A stretch of DNA of 64,000 nt from Culex pipiens pallens (taxonomy: Eukaryota > Arthropoda > Insecta > Diptera > Culicidae): contig NC_068938.1 of assembly GCF_016801865.2 (NCBI RefSeq), forward strand, positions 8,953,020 through 9,017,019. The letters run 5' to 3'. Both the position numbers and the translations under genes were made by a program. This document shows, one piece after another, positions 37,867 to 50,800 of the stretch. The notes beneath the pieces were generated by a model that saw only the letters and a list, made by a program, of their open reading frames with translations, ran no database searches and was not told the DNA's origin. Positions within the stretch are counted from its first letter, which is position 1. The number at the start of each line of letters is the position of its first letter.

Positions 37867-38942
37867 CTACAAAGTAGTCCTTTGTGTATTTTGAACAGGA
37901 TTCTTCTTGAGATCTCCAAAGATATGATAAACAGCCCTCCTGAACAAACTCGCTGGGATTAACATGCTGCCCAAATACTGAAAATAAAACAAAACCATTT
38001 GGTAACAATAACCTTCAGAAAATGTATACAAATCACCTGCAACGAATGAAACCAATGCCCACACGTGTGGCTCGTCTTCCCAATCATCCACGTGGCCCAC
38101 CGTCCGTAATCGTTCGCGTCCGGAACCATCGATCCTCCGTACTTGGTAACGTTCCATCCGTCGGTCAGGTTGGTCCTCACAAAAGCCGGCACCGCCAGTT
38201 GACACTCCACCCCGGTGCCGCGGAGTTCCTGCTGCAGGGCCAAACTCAGATTGTGGCCAAACACCTTGGTGGCGGAGTAAACCGAAAGGAAGGGGGCCGG
38301 GAAGTAGGCGCTGGAGGAAGATACGTTGATGACCATTCCTCGGCGGGCCTTCTTCATGATCGGGAGGACCAGGTGGGTCATCAGCAGGGTGGACACGATG
38401 TTGACGTTCACCATCCGGAGGTAGTCTTCGGCTGGGTGATTCTCGAACAAATCGAGTCCACTGTCCGGGACGATTCCGACGTTGTTGACTGCAATGATAA
38501 GGTTGATCAAATTTGATTCTTCTTCAAAAAAATAGTGATTTTTCTTACCAAGAATTCCTATATCAATTCCCGCGAGTTCCTTCCGGATGTGAGAATAGAT
38601 CGGCGCCCCCGCGGAAAAGTCCGCCACGATCCGTTTGATCTGCACTCCGTACGCATCCTGCAGCTCCCTGCTGACCTTAACCAGCTTCGCATCCGATCGC
38701 GAAATCAGCACCAAGTTCATTCCCTTTTTGGCCAGATGCACCGCGTACCCCTTCCCGATCCCATCCGTAGCTCCCGTAACCACAGCCCACTTGCCATACC
38801 GTTCCCCTAGTGTCTTTTGGCCGCACACAATCTGCTTCACCGAGCCCCAAATTATCCCGAGCAGTGAAGAGTACAAGTGTTCGTACAGCCAGCAGACGCT
38901 CGCGTACACGCCGATGGCCGCCAAAACGTACAGCGGAAGCAT
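37867..38942 (-). CDS. SDR1: 17-beta-HSD12-like short-chain dehydrogenase (3-ketoacyl-CoA / steroid reductase type)
   Basis: Three exons: 38942-38549, 38488-38037 and 37977-37867. GT-AG introns are 60 and 59 bp, and the product is 318 aa, the usual length for this family. Residues 3-30 form an N-terminal membrane segment. The cofactor loop TGATDGIG is at 56-63, NNVG at 133-136, the structural Asn near 161, and catalytic Ser189, Tyr202 and Lys206 (VYSATK) are all present, so the enzyme should be active. Family knowledge: NAD(P)H-dependent reductases of the endoplasmic-reticulum membrane that act in very-long-chain fatty-acid elongation or on steroids and other ketones; the substrate cannot be read from sequence. 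Unlike SDR2 and SDR3 it has no intron before the cofactor loop (RYGKWAVVTG is continuous). It is transcribed away from SDR2. Confidence 0.93.
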
Positions 38943-40089
38943 TCCGAGCGTGGCTTAAGCTAGTGCGACTAGGCAAAACTAGTACAACCGATATTCGCAA
39001 CCGGCTAATAACTAACTAAACTGGTTAGGGCGCTTAGGCGAGGCGATGCCACTGTGCGGTTGCTATCGATGCTGTTGTATCGGAACATTGCTTGTAAGTG
39101 TAGAAGGGATCATTCAAAAGCTACGTAAACGTATATTTGAAAACATGATCATTATGTTATTTTGAGAGATGAAATAAACAAATTTATGATTTTTTTATTC
39201 GAACGCATAGTTTATAGACAACCCCAAAAAATGAATGTTTTGATTGAGGCGCGGTTTCTAAGTATGTGTCACGCTGCAAGTGTAAGTGAATTCTCACTCT
39301 GGACAATGATTCTAAATTGAATAATTAGCTCTAGAATTATCTCGCTAGAGCTGTGTTACGAACTCTCCAGTGTACACGCAGGTCAATGGGAACGGTTAAT
39401 CAGTATGCAGGTACAGCAGTAAACAATGATGACATAGTGTAGTCGTGCACGTTATTAACATTAGTGGGTGAAAAAGCATCAAATGCTGGAAGAATGGGAC
39501 GAGGAAATGAAATATTACAATCGATGAATCAATGAATTAATAAAAAAAAAGTCCAAATTGAAGATTCTGTTCATCGCTCGGTTTCATTTTCCGTTTTAAA
39601 TGTTATTCCAAGCATTTAAACAAAAATATTTAAATGAAAATCTTACATGAACACGATTTGAATTTCATTTTCAACACCTCGTGAGGCAGTACGTGCTTTC
39701 TCTTATAATTTATATTTCAAGAGTGTGAAAATGTGTTTCATATTTGAGAAAAGACAGACTTCAAAAGTTATGTGTCTTCCACAAATTATCAAAAAGCAGA
39801 AAAAGTGATGTGAATTTATTTTGCACATTGATTTTGGCCATTTATGACAAGTTTATCGAGATGTTTATTTTTCGTAAAGTTAACCAAATTTCAAATTTGA
39901 TCGAATATTTTGTGTTTTTTGCTCTACAACTTTGTAGAACATTGTTACACTTAAAAACTAACCCTGCAAAGTTAGAAAAAACACGAAATTTAAAAATGAA
40001 AAAATTTTGTTCTAAATGAAAAAATGACCCTTCTGGGTCAATGTAGATTCGAAAAGTACATTAAATTTCCCATAAAATGACATGTTCCA
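38943..40089. other. Intergenic region upstream of SDR1
   Basis: Holds the 5' side and probable promoter of SDR1 in its first few hundred bases. No TATA box or other gene could be assigned. AT-rich beyond 39500. Confidence 0.4.
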
Positions 40090-40452
40090 AATTTTGTTAC
40101 AGTCGAGTAACGGAAAATGGGAGAATTTTTAAAACTTTTTTAATGTTTTTTTCAATGAAAAATAGGTTTTTTCGGAATTCCGAGTACGCCATCAAATCGG
40201 GCGTATAATTTTACATAAAAGTCCCTTTGACACCAAATGTCTATCTCATCACCGTTTCAGGCTGCAAATTATTGAAAAACACCTTTTTTTTCGCATGTTC
40301 AAAAATGGAAGGGGTCACCCCTCCGTCACGAGATATCAAAAAACGGACCTCGGATTCGTGATCAGGGACAAAAGTTACCCCTTAGGACAAAGTTTCACGC
40401 AAATCGAAGAGGGGTCGGGGCAACTATTCCCGATTTCGTGTGAGTTGGTAGA
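40090..40452. repeat. Dispersed repeat, copy in direct orientation
   Basis: Contains CGTCACGAGATATCAAAAAA, CAAAGTTTCACGCAAATCGA and GGGTCGGGGCAAC, and ends GAGAATTACCC. An inverted copy is at 44240-44535. Confidence 0.75.
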
Positions 40453-40831
40453 GAATTACCCAGCTATTTTAAAAGATATTAATGATTTATAAATCTATAT
40501 CTTACGAACAGATTTCGGATCGTTTTTTTTTTTATTCTGCATATGTCTAGGAAAAAAACAGCAACTCTTAAAATATTTTTTTTAAAGATAACAATATTTG
40601 ACTATATTTTTCTAAAAAAAAAACATTTTTCAATTTCGCCATTTTATCCAAAACAATAAGATGTATAAAACTGCAGATTAAAGTAGAAATGTAATTTTCT
40701 CTTAAATTTTTGATGGAACATAAAATTTGCAAATCGAAAAATACTTAAATCTATAAATCGTTCACAATTTTCTAGTAATAACCACTTAAAAATGGATTCT
40801 TTGGAAAATAAAACATTACTGAAAACACCAT

Positions 40832-41170
40832 TAGGTGCCTTCCCACCATTCATATAGTGAATACACGGCACCAAAAAAGTATATAAATAACGCTTAAGCA
40901 CTTATAATTTTTGATAGGGTTGTCAGATCTTCAATATTTTGGGCTCGTTGGATAGGCATTTTGATTACCCATCCAACGATGGGTCCGATGATGATCCGGG
41001 CGAAGTTTTCATCAAATTATCTGAGATCCAGCCTCTGAAAAGTTTATAAAATAACACATTAGTGCTTATAACTTTTGATAGGGTTGACAGATCTTAAATG
41101 TTTTCGACTCATTAGAAAGGTCTTTTAAAAACCTTTCTAAAAAGTATTGCACGACGGGCCACCCTTTTTA
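40832..41170. repeat. Diverged two-unit relic of the 164-bp repeat
   Basis: Preceded by GGTGCCTTCCCACC, which resembles the end of the 50.2-52.3 kb element. Two units begin CTTATAA at 40901 and 41065, exactly 164 bp apart. They share ATAGGGTTGTCAGATCTTCAA and CCAACGATGGGTC-type blocks with the 50.3-51.9 kb array at lower identity. Confidence 0.75.
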
Positions 41171-43664
41171 AAATCTTGCGGACTTTAGTCAAAATTGTTT
41201 TTTTAACAAAACTTTTGAAGTACTTTACTCAACCTCATAATTTTCAATAGGGACTAATGGGAAGATCATTTTTCGAATGATTTTATGGCCTTGAAACAAA
41301 TGAATGATTGTTAAACTAAGTTTATCAACTTTGAATGAAACCAGTGTAAAGTTGAGGTTAAGTTGTACTGAAATAAAGCAAAATACAAAATTACTCTATT
41401 CTAGGAATTCTTCTTTCCTTATTTAGCAATTCGAAAAACTTTATTAATAAGTTTAGGAATTTTGTACTATTATTTATTATTTGTCATTAACAATATCAAT
41501 TTATTATCGGCACTAAAAGCAAAAATCAAACAGTTGTTTTTTTTCTATTGTAAGGGCCTATTACTATGATGATGTTTTAAAATTCTAGCTCGATAATAGT
41601 TAAAACTTATGAACCTAAATTTATTTGTTCTTCGTGAAAAATTTTCGAATGTATCCGAAAATGAGAACGTTTTTAGATTCAAACTCATTATTATTAAGAA
41701 AATGATCCATTTTGACGACTTTTTGCAATTGTAGTTAAAAAACATTTTTAAAACATTGCAAAATATGTTGTAAACTGCTTCTCGAGGTTGTTTGAATTAG
41801 AATCAGTATGATTCGTATTTGAATCATATAAAAAGTTTGAGCAAAAAAATCATAAACATATCCAGGTCACTCCGGCTTACGGTACATCCGTGATCAAAGA
41901 TCATTCTTAATTCGTGATAATAGAAGGCAATAAAGGTGTTTGCAAGTGATAATTTCTCCACGATTGAAGCCACTGATATCTGTATAATCAACGGTTGCTT
42001 TTTGTGCTGTGAAAACAACCCACAAGTATAAAGCAACAATTACTCGTTTTACATTAGAAGCTAACCTCAAACAATTCCCACAAACGCACCCATACGGCAC
42101 CCATAATGTTGAACAAACTCGCCACTTACGTGAAACAAAATGCCACCCATCATAACATGACCGATGTTGTGACTGCAGTTATGATTCCACGGAAGATTCC
42201 AGTGCATTCGCAAACGCCATTGACCCAGTTCTGCTGAACCAAATGCTTCCCCCTGCGGTGTTGTTATTTGTGTCTGATTAGTTAAACCACCAATAACAAC
42301 ATCGCACAAGTGTAAATAGTTTCGCGTTAATCGCTCTCCAAACCGGACGCGCTTAGTCTAGCGGGTACGATACGGCTTGATTGCAGTCTGATAGTGGTGG
42401 AAAAGTGACTGCAGTTAAATCTCTATAAAATCGCATCAATTTTGCAAAAAAAAAATACATTCCAATAATTGTTCAAAACCTTGAGTTAAGCCGATTTTAC
42501 TAAACATTGTTGGTTTATAGATCAATGGAATAGGCAGATAAGTAATTTCACAGAGAATTCACCAGGTTTGCCTAATTGGAAAGGTTCACTGAACGTGCGT
42601 CTATCAACTTGAACATTGTGTACATCCACTGCGTGACCGAAAAGCCGACATAGGAAAAACCACTTTCCAAGCGCATAGATCACGGTACCCCTTAAGTGCA
42701 AGATACCAAACTAAGACGGAAAAAAACTAGTTCCTAACTAAAACGATCGATGTGTTGCCTAATTGCTGACAACTTTTTTCAGACAGGTGAACGCCGTCGA
42801 TCAAAGAATTTTGAAAAATCTGTCACAGTTTCAGATCTTGCTTGATAGCGACCAGGTGTACAGTAAAGTTCAAGTCCCTTTTCCGTTCAGTTAAGTTCCG
42901 TCTATCACGAGATTCGGTCACGCAATCCATAATCGTATCATTTTAGTAGTGTGCTAGTAGATGCATCTAACGTCAACGACTACAACTCAATTGTGCTTTA
43001 GTGATTCGCGTGCTGAATTGTCTTCAAGTGTGCGCCGAAAATTACAGCTATTCCTGCCTGGAGGACAAACAATAAGTGTGTTATTTGTTTTTGCTCGGTG
43101 TAACATGTAAACAGTAAATTACGGAGTTTACAACTTCTGTGAAAGCAGACGGAAGGGGAAAAAAATACTTTGAACTTGAACAAAAAAGCCGTAATTCACG
43201 TGAGGCAGAGAAAAAACGTGCTTCTTGAAGCTTACAAAACATTTAAGCTTGAAAGCAAAACTGTGCAGTGGTTTTTTCGCGAACTCAAAAAGGCCTTCGT
43301 GAAGGGTCCACGCGCCGATTCTCCACAAGACACTTCTTGACAGGGGTTCTCATTTTTGCGATACAAGCATTCGTATTTATTTAAAAAAAAAAGTTTTTTA
43401 TATGTTATCAAAATCAAACAGAATTTGAAATTTAAGTCATACACAAAACTTGGTTGAAAAAAAAAAAAACAAAATAGATTTCTACCAAAATCAAATTTAA
43501 ATATTTTTTATCACAAGACTAAATAAAACAAAAATGATAAAACAAAAGAAAATTCAAAATATATAAAAAAAAAATCTAAGTGCTTCTTTTTCTACACATC
43601 ACAAATTTTTCATCCCATTCTGAAAAATTCTGCGTGACAGGCAATTAAAATATTTTTTTTAATA
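41171..43664. other. Intergenic between SDR1 and SDR2
   Basis: AT-rich to 41850, then more balanced at 41850-43170. Short open frames there have no recognisable domain. A TCAGTT initiator-like site sits near 42887. Untranslated exons of SDR2 are possible but unproven. Confidence 0.35.
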
Positions 43665-43800
43665 GTAGTTTATGCAACAAGTTGCAAAAAGAGGATTTTT
43701 TCAGCACGAGTCGTACATTTATCGAACGAGGTTCACCGAGTTGGATAAATACGAAGAGTGCTGAAAAAAACAAGTTTTGCAACGAGTTCCAAACAACATT
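43665..43800. repeat. Dispersed repeat with GCAACAAGTTGC end, copy A
   Basis: GCAACAAGTTGC followed by TTTTTTCAGCACGAGTCGTA and GAGTTGGATAAATACGAAGA. A close copy is at 45955-46066. It has internal inverted symmetry around the ATCGAACGAGG...GAGTTGGAT segment. Confidence 0.75.
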
Positions 43801-43889
43801 TTTTGCAATTCCAAAAAACAAACACTGAGTGAAATATTATGTCAAATTTTCATGTATTTTGTCAATAAATCGTTTAAATCAATTTTTTT

Positions 43890-44085
43890 TTGAAAAGTGT
43901 TACTTTTCGAAACAGTTGAACTTTTCAGCACCCATTTGAGTGCTGAAAAGTAGAACTTTTCAGCATTTATTTTGAAAAGTGTTGCTATTCGATTCTGTTA
44001 TTTTTGGTACAGAAAAGTAGGCTATTTCATCGTTCAAGAATGACAGGAAAAGTATGTAGTTTCACGACGGAATTGCAAAAAAGAT
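43890..44085. repeat. Dispersed repeat with AAAAGTTGAACTTTTCAGCA blocks, copy A
   Basis: Nearly identical, and in the same orientation, to 59180-59375. It shares the AAGTGTTGCTATTCGATTCT, TTTTTGGTACAGAAAAGTAG and TTTCACGACGGAATTGCAAA blocks. Confidence 0.85.
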
Positions 44086-44239
44086 ATTATCTAACTTCCC
44101 TATGCATTTCCCACAACTTTTCTGATACTGAAAAATGAAAAAAAAAAGCTTTGAAAAAAGTTAACTTATTCCATTTATTTTTTTAAGTTTGTTTCGCTTC
44201 TAGTTCCAACCCAAAAGACATGATCGAATGCGTTTTATA

Positions 44240-44535
44240 AAGGGGTAATTCTCCAACAACTCACACAAAATCGGGAAAAGTTGCCCCGACCCCTCGTTGA
44301 TTTGCGTGAAACTTTGTCCGAAGTCCAAATCCTAAGTCCGTTTTTTATATCTCGTGACGGAGGGGCGGTACGACATATTCTTCAATAATTTGTACCCTGA
44401 AAAGGTGTTGAGATGGAAATTTGGTGTCAAAAGAAAAGAATTTTCCGAAAAAGAAATCATCGAAAAAAAACTAGAAAAGTTAAAAAAAACTGCTATTTTC
44501 CGTTTACAAACTGTAATTTTTTTTTGCCTACTTTG
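44240..44535. repeat. Dispersed repeat, inverted copy of 40090-40452
   Basis: Starts GGTAATTCTCC and contains CGGGAAAAGTTGCCCCGACC and TATATCTCGTGACGGAGGGG, the reverse complements of blocks at 40310-40452. Confidence 0.75.
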
Positions 44536-44689
44536 GGGCAAAAACTTTTAATAACATTCGATCCAGCCTAAATAGAAACATTATTTTAATTTTACACAAA
44601 TTCAAAAACATAACACAAATCAATAAAAATCCCATCCATCTTATAGAAATTACCTTTTGAGCACCCCTGCGCTAGAAACTCCAATTCTG

Positions 44690-44820
44690 CCCAGTCAGCA
44701 AGCGTCTACTTCCAAGTTTCCTGGTCAGTCGTGCCATATCGGCCCTCAGACAACAACGGGACCGAACTCGACGTAGCAGTTCAAGCTCTGCCGGTGTCAT
44801 TCAGTCAGTCGGTCAGTGAC
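44690..44820 (+). promoter_or_regulatory. Candidate initiator cluster of SDR2
   Basis: TCAGT-type arthropod initiator motifs occur at about 44695, 44724, 44803, 44807 and 44815, 30-150 bases upstream of the SDR2 start codon. No TATA box was seen. The precise start site is not assignable. Confidence 0.3.
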
Positions 44821-44847
44821 CATCGGAAAATCAAGTGCAGGGGAACC

Positions 44848-47800
44848 ATGCTCGAATCAGTGGTTAGTGACTCCGTGGTGGCGGTGCTGGCCGTGCTCGG
44901 AATCTACGCAACGCTGGACTACCTGATCGTCAACTGCCGGACACCGGTGGGGATTTTGTGCAACTACTTCGCCACTCGGCGGGTCTCATTTCCGGAACGT
45001 TACGGACCATGGGCCGGTTAGTTGGAGTTTTGCGGGGGGGGTTCCAGGTTGACCTTCCAAGTGACCTTACCTTCTGCTTTCAGTGATAACGGGCTCTTCG
45101 GATGGAATCGGCAAGCAGTACGCGTTCAACCTGGCCGCCAAAGGGATGAACGTGATGCTCATCTCGCGGACCGAATCGAAGCTGGTTGAAATCGCCAAAG
45201 AAATCACCACCAAGTACCCGGTGCAGGTCAAGTGGCTAGCGGTGGACTTTTCCGAAGGGTTCAAACTGTACGACAAAATTGAAGTTGCTCTGGCAGGATT
45301 GGACATCGGAATTCTAGGTAGGTTCTAGAAGCAAAAGTGGTATATCAATCAAGTGAGCGGTCTGTTAATCTGTGCCACTAGAGCATATCGGCGTGCACTA
45401 GAATTGCATAAAAAACCGGCTTATCGGTGCGTTATTTGTTAACGGTGCAACTCGGTTCAGGTTTGTTTATGGTCAGTGAACGGAATTTTTCTAATGGTTT
45501 GCGATTACGCGCGCCTTATTGCATACAAAGTGGAAGTGCAAGTTGAAGTGCAACAGGTGTTATGATATTGACATTGTATTGCAGAAGTAGATTTGAACCA
45601 GAATTTCTTCTGACAGATTTCTATCTAACATATTTTTTTTCTAAAATATTAAGCATTTAACACAACATGCACCGTGGAAGCTTGTTAAATCTGCCATAAG
45701 ATTTTTCCATGGTCAAATTATCATACTTTTTTCAAATGTCATATAATATATCCGCTAAACTGTGGCGAACTCCACCTTCCCACATTTTTGAAGTGGAAAT
45801 TTATAAAAAGGGATAATGTTAAATTATGAAATTTAACACGATCATAAATTTCAATTGTAATATGAACATTTTACGTCAAACTGTATCAATTCGGACCACG
45901 GGCCACACCAATTTCAATTGTGAAATATTGTTGAGCCTGCCTGTTAAAAAAAACATATAAGGTTATGCAACAAGTTGCGAAAACAAGATTTTTTCAGCAC
46001 GAGTTGTACATTTATCCAACGAAGTTTACCGAGTTGGATAAATACGATGAGTGCTGAAAAAATCAAGTTCGATTCTCGATTCCCGCCTTATCCTCCTGGG
46101 CTTCGATTCCCGCCTTATCCTCCTGGGCTTCTATCGGATGGGGAAGTAAAACGTCGGTCCATTTGCGTAAAAGAGGTTGTAACCTATCGCTTGTATGTAG
46201 TACAATCTCTGGTCACAATGCTTCGCATTATCCTGTCAAACTGAACCGTAGGGACAAGTTAGGATATTGTAATGAACCATTACACTTAAACAACATACAA
46301 AACATGGTATCCCTATTCCTAAAACGGTTAGCACGACTCACATCTCTTTGAGCAATTTTCGAAATACGCAAGAACAAAGACTTAAAATTAATAAAAGGGA
46401 CTTCATCATTTTGAATCGTCCTCATTTGCCGCTACCGACTTGAACCCGTTACATATGTTCTAGTCCAACCTGTTAATGTTTCGTAATTTAAAGTGCAGTG
46501 TAAACGTTAAAACAGTGTTAAATGTTAACAGCATTCCTGTAGCCGGCAAAATGATAAATTAGTGTCCTTAACTATGTGAGTCGTGTCTAAAGAGTGTCTT
46601 TTATTGTTAATTCAGTGTCAGGGAGTTGGTCCCAACAATTCACCATCCAAACTAAACGCAAAGGACCGCGCTCAACGTCAAAAGAGGTCGTTTGGTTGGT
46701 GGTGCATGGAGTGTCACAAATAGTGGTAATTATTAATCAATTGTAAGATCTGCACAAAACGCTAGAAATGAACTCCTTTCCAGAACCTCCAAGTTGGCAA
46801 AGCGCGCCAACCCGAGAATTCTGTAGAGCGCAATGGCGGAGGCCGTCCGGTGAGTTCATTGTTTAACCACTAGACACGAAAGCACGAGTACTAAAACAAA
46901 ACTTAAACGCACAGGTTTTTTTTCTACCAAAGACAAAGACACAAAACCAAAGACACCAAAACCGTTGCTGCGCCAGGCCTGGCCGGAGGAAGATCCTCCG
47001 ACTTGACTCGACCACCACGGGATACACTAGAACACACGAACACACACACACATGGTTAGGTTAGTTTTAAAACGACGAAAAACAATAAATTAGGACAGTT
47101 AAATGCAATTAATGAACTAGTGGTGGTAATTGCCCCCTAGTTCGTTATTACAAGGTTTTGAGTGACTCACCACACATAACCTTCGGACGCCTAGAAATGA
47201 GCAGAAACTTGCAACAGAGCCCACAAAAGACCCGGGGGTCGTTAAAGTGGATTGCTTTGCTTTTTTTATGTTTTCAAAATGGTGCATTTTGACGCAAAAC
47301 CGAACACTGCACCTGAAAGTACACACTTTCAACTACATTTCCTGAAAATATCTCCGTGTTTATCGGTGTCTATTTTTAGATATCTCAATTTGAATTTGAC
47401 GGATTTTTTATCAATTGTTTTATAAATGTTATTCGAAATCATAATGAATACGAGGTGAAAATCGGTAAATTGAAAGGTAAATTGATCGATTTTTATGGAA
47501 AATACTTTGTCTATGAACAAAAACGACAACCTTTCTAAAGTTAAGAATATGAAAGGAAATTCATAATTTTAAATACGAACAATTATTTAAAATTTTCACT
47601 TACATTTTTTTGGGATAAACATGTTTTAATTCATAATTTTAGAATGTGTGTCATAATTTTAAGCATAAACAATTTATTTTCCATAAAAATCGATCAATTT
47701 ACCCGTCAATATACAGATTATTACCACGTTTTCAATATGATTCTGCTAAAAAAATATATTGCTTATTGCGAGATAAAATCTAGATTAAATTTTCAAAACA

Positions 47801-50800
47801 ACCTATCCCTCATGGGTTTCCTATGCAAATAGGGCCTTTTGAAAATTTAATCGAGAAATCACGTTTCTCCTTCGCTGTGAGTGACAGGAGATTATTGCCG
47901 CCTAACTACCGAAGTGTAAAAATCAGCAAGTTGAACTGAAACTCTACGTTGATTTGGCTGTCAACTTGGTTTGTTTTAAATATTTTCCAAAAAGTCAGCT
48001 GAAAACTCAAGGCAACCTTTGACAACAGCCAAAAATTTGTTCTGCGGTTGTCATGCGGCTGTCATGCGACCATTATCTTGCGGTCGTATCACCGCGCGTG
48101 AACTCTAATTATTGACGCCCGCAGTAATAAATAAATTGATGAAAAACCGCCAAATTCAAATTGAGATATCTAAAAATAGACACGGAGATAATTTCAAGAA
48201 ATCTAGTTGAAAGTGTGTGCTTTCAGGTGCATTGTTCGGTTTTGCGCCAAAATGCGCCATTTTGAAAACATAGCTAATTGAAAATTGGCTCAAAATCACT
48301 TAAAATGATAACTCCTCAATAAAGGCTCGAAACATTTTGCTGTCTTCGGCAAAGATGTGTAATTTTATGTCATAAACAACTCTTCAGAACATAGTAGGCC
48401 GCTAAAATGGTAACATTTTGAGTTATCATCAAAAAAACGCTTTTTTTTACAATTTTTGCAAATATTCGGAACACCCACAAATTCGGAACACTTTTATGAT
48501 AATTTGTCAATAGCATGCCAAAAGTAGCTTTTCTGTCGACCTTACTATTTTTAGAACCTTCATTTGGACATTATCTTGCTATTTCACTAGTAAAAGTAGG
48601 ACTTTTTGAACAAAAAACATCATTCCAAGACTATTTTGTCCAGAGCAGCAAAACACTGCCTCCAAATTTCTTGTTTCATAATTGTGGGATGTTATTGTGC
48701 CTCCCACAATTGTGGAACACCTGAATTTAACTGATATTTTCACAAAAAAAAGTTATCAAACCATGGATAAAACATCACTTAGCTTGAGTTTCACTGGTTG
48801 TAGTGTGTGAAGCAGGGCCGTGTACAAGGGGGGGGGGTTTAGGGGTTTAACCCCCCCCCCTGGCATATTAAGTTAGTTACACCCCATGCGCCCCTCGGCC
48901 CGAAGGGCCGATTTTTTTTAGCTATGTTGCAAAATGCCAAAGAGATTTTTTTTTTCAAATCGATATGAAAAATTTGACTGGAGGCGCCCTAATGACTAAA
49001 ACATTTTTATGAAAATTATGAAAATTTAACTGGAGGCGCCCCTAACACTTATTTTTTTTCAATACGAATATGCAATATAAAAATTTGACTGAAGGCGCCC
49101 CTACGACTTTAAAAAATCATGCAAATTCTCGATATGAAAAATTTGACTGGAGGCGCCCTAACGATTAAAACATTTTTATGAAAATTATGAAAATTTAACT
49201 GGAGGCGACCCTAAAACTTAATTTTTATCAATACGAATATGCAATATAAAAATTTGACTGGAGACGCCCCTACGACTTAAAAATATCATGCAAATTCTCG
49301 ATATGAAAAATTGAAAGCAGGCACCCTTACGACTTAAAAAAATCATACAAATTTTGTTATGAAAATTTGACTGGAGGCGCCCTTATGACTTAAAAAATCA
49401 AGCAAATTCTCGATACGAAAAATTTGACTGGAGCGCCCCTATGATTGAAACATTTTCATGAAAATTATGAAAATTTAACTGGAGGCGCCCTTAAGACTTA
49501 ATTTTTTTTCAATACGAATATGCAATATAAAAAATTGACTGGAAGCGCCCCTACGACTTAAAAAAATCATGCAAATTCTCGATATGGAAAATTAAATAGA
49601 GGCGCCCCTACGACTTTAAAAAATCATACAAATTTTGTTATGAAAATTTGACTGGAAGCATCCTGAATTATTAAAAAAATTATGTAAATTACCGATATGA
49701 AAAATTTGACTGGAGGCGCCCCTATGACTAAAACATTTTTATGAAAATTATGAAAATTTAACTGGAGGCGCCCCTAAGACTTATTTTTTTTCAATACGAA
49801 TATGCAATATAAAAATTTGACTGGAGGCGCCTCTACGTCTTAAAAAAATCATGCAAATTCTCGAAATGAAATATTGAATGGAGGCGCCCCTAGGACTTAA
49901 AAAAAATCATATTAATTTTTTTTTATAAAAGTTGACTGGAGGCTCTCTTATGACTTGAAAAAACATGAAAATTCTTGATATTAAAAAATTGACTGGAGGC
50001 GCCCCTATGACTACCACATTTTTATGAAAATTTAACTGGACGCGCCCTTAGACTTAATTATTTTCAATACGAATATGCAATATAAAAATTTGACTGGAGG
50101 CGCCCCTACATCTTTAAAAAATCATGCAAATTCTCGAAATGAAATATTGAATGGAGGCGCCCTACGACTTTAAAAAAATCATATTAATTTTATTATAAAA
50201 ACTAACTTAATCCACCTATGTGGTTGATGCCTTCCTCACTTTTTACCAAAAATGGGTATATGAATGGTTTCATCATTTTTTTATATCCAGAAAAAAAGAA
50301 CACAATGTATAACTTATGTGGTCATAACTCGAGACAGGGTTGCCAGATCTTCATTGTTTTGGACTCTTTGGAAAGGCCTTTCAATTACCTAACCAACGAT
50401 GGGTCAGATGATGGATCCGGACATAGTTTACATACATTTAAGTGAGATCCAGCTTCAAAAATGTACATGAATACCACTTAAGTGGTCATAACTCGAGACA
50501 GGGTTGCCAGATCTTCAATGTCTTGTACTCATTGGAAAGGCCTTTCAATTACCTAACCAACGATGGGTCGGATGATGGATCCGGACATAGTTTACATAAA
50601 TTTAAGTGAGATCCGGCTTCAAAAAAGTACATAAATATCACTTAAGTGGTCATAACTCGAGATAGGGTTGTCAGATCTTCAATGTCTTGGACTCATTGGA
50701 AAGGCCTTTCAATAACCTTACCAACGATGGGTCGGATGATGGATCCGGACATAGTTAACATACATTTAAGTGAGATCCAGCTTCAAAAAAGTACATAAAT

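Noticed and set aside
38022..39019. Plus-strand frames opposite SDR1
   Set aside because: They are antisense shadows of SDR1; the minus frame carries all SDR motifs.
41824..42309. Overlapping minus-strand frames in the SDR1-SDR2 interval
   Set aside because: Short, without recognisable motif; possibly untranslated or random sequence.
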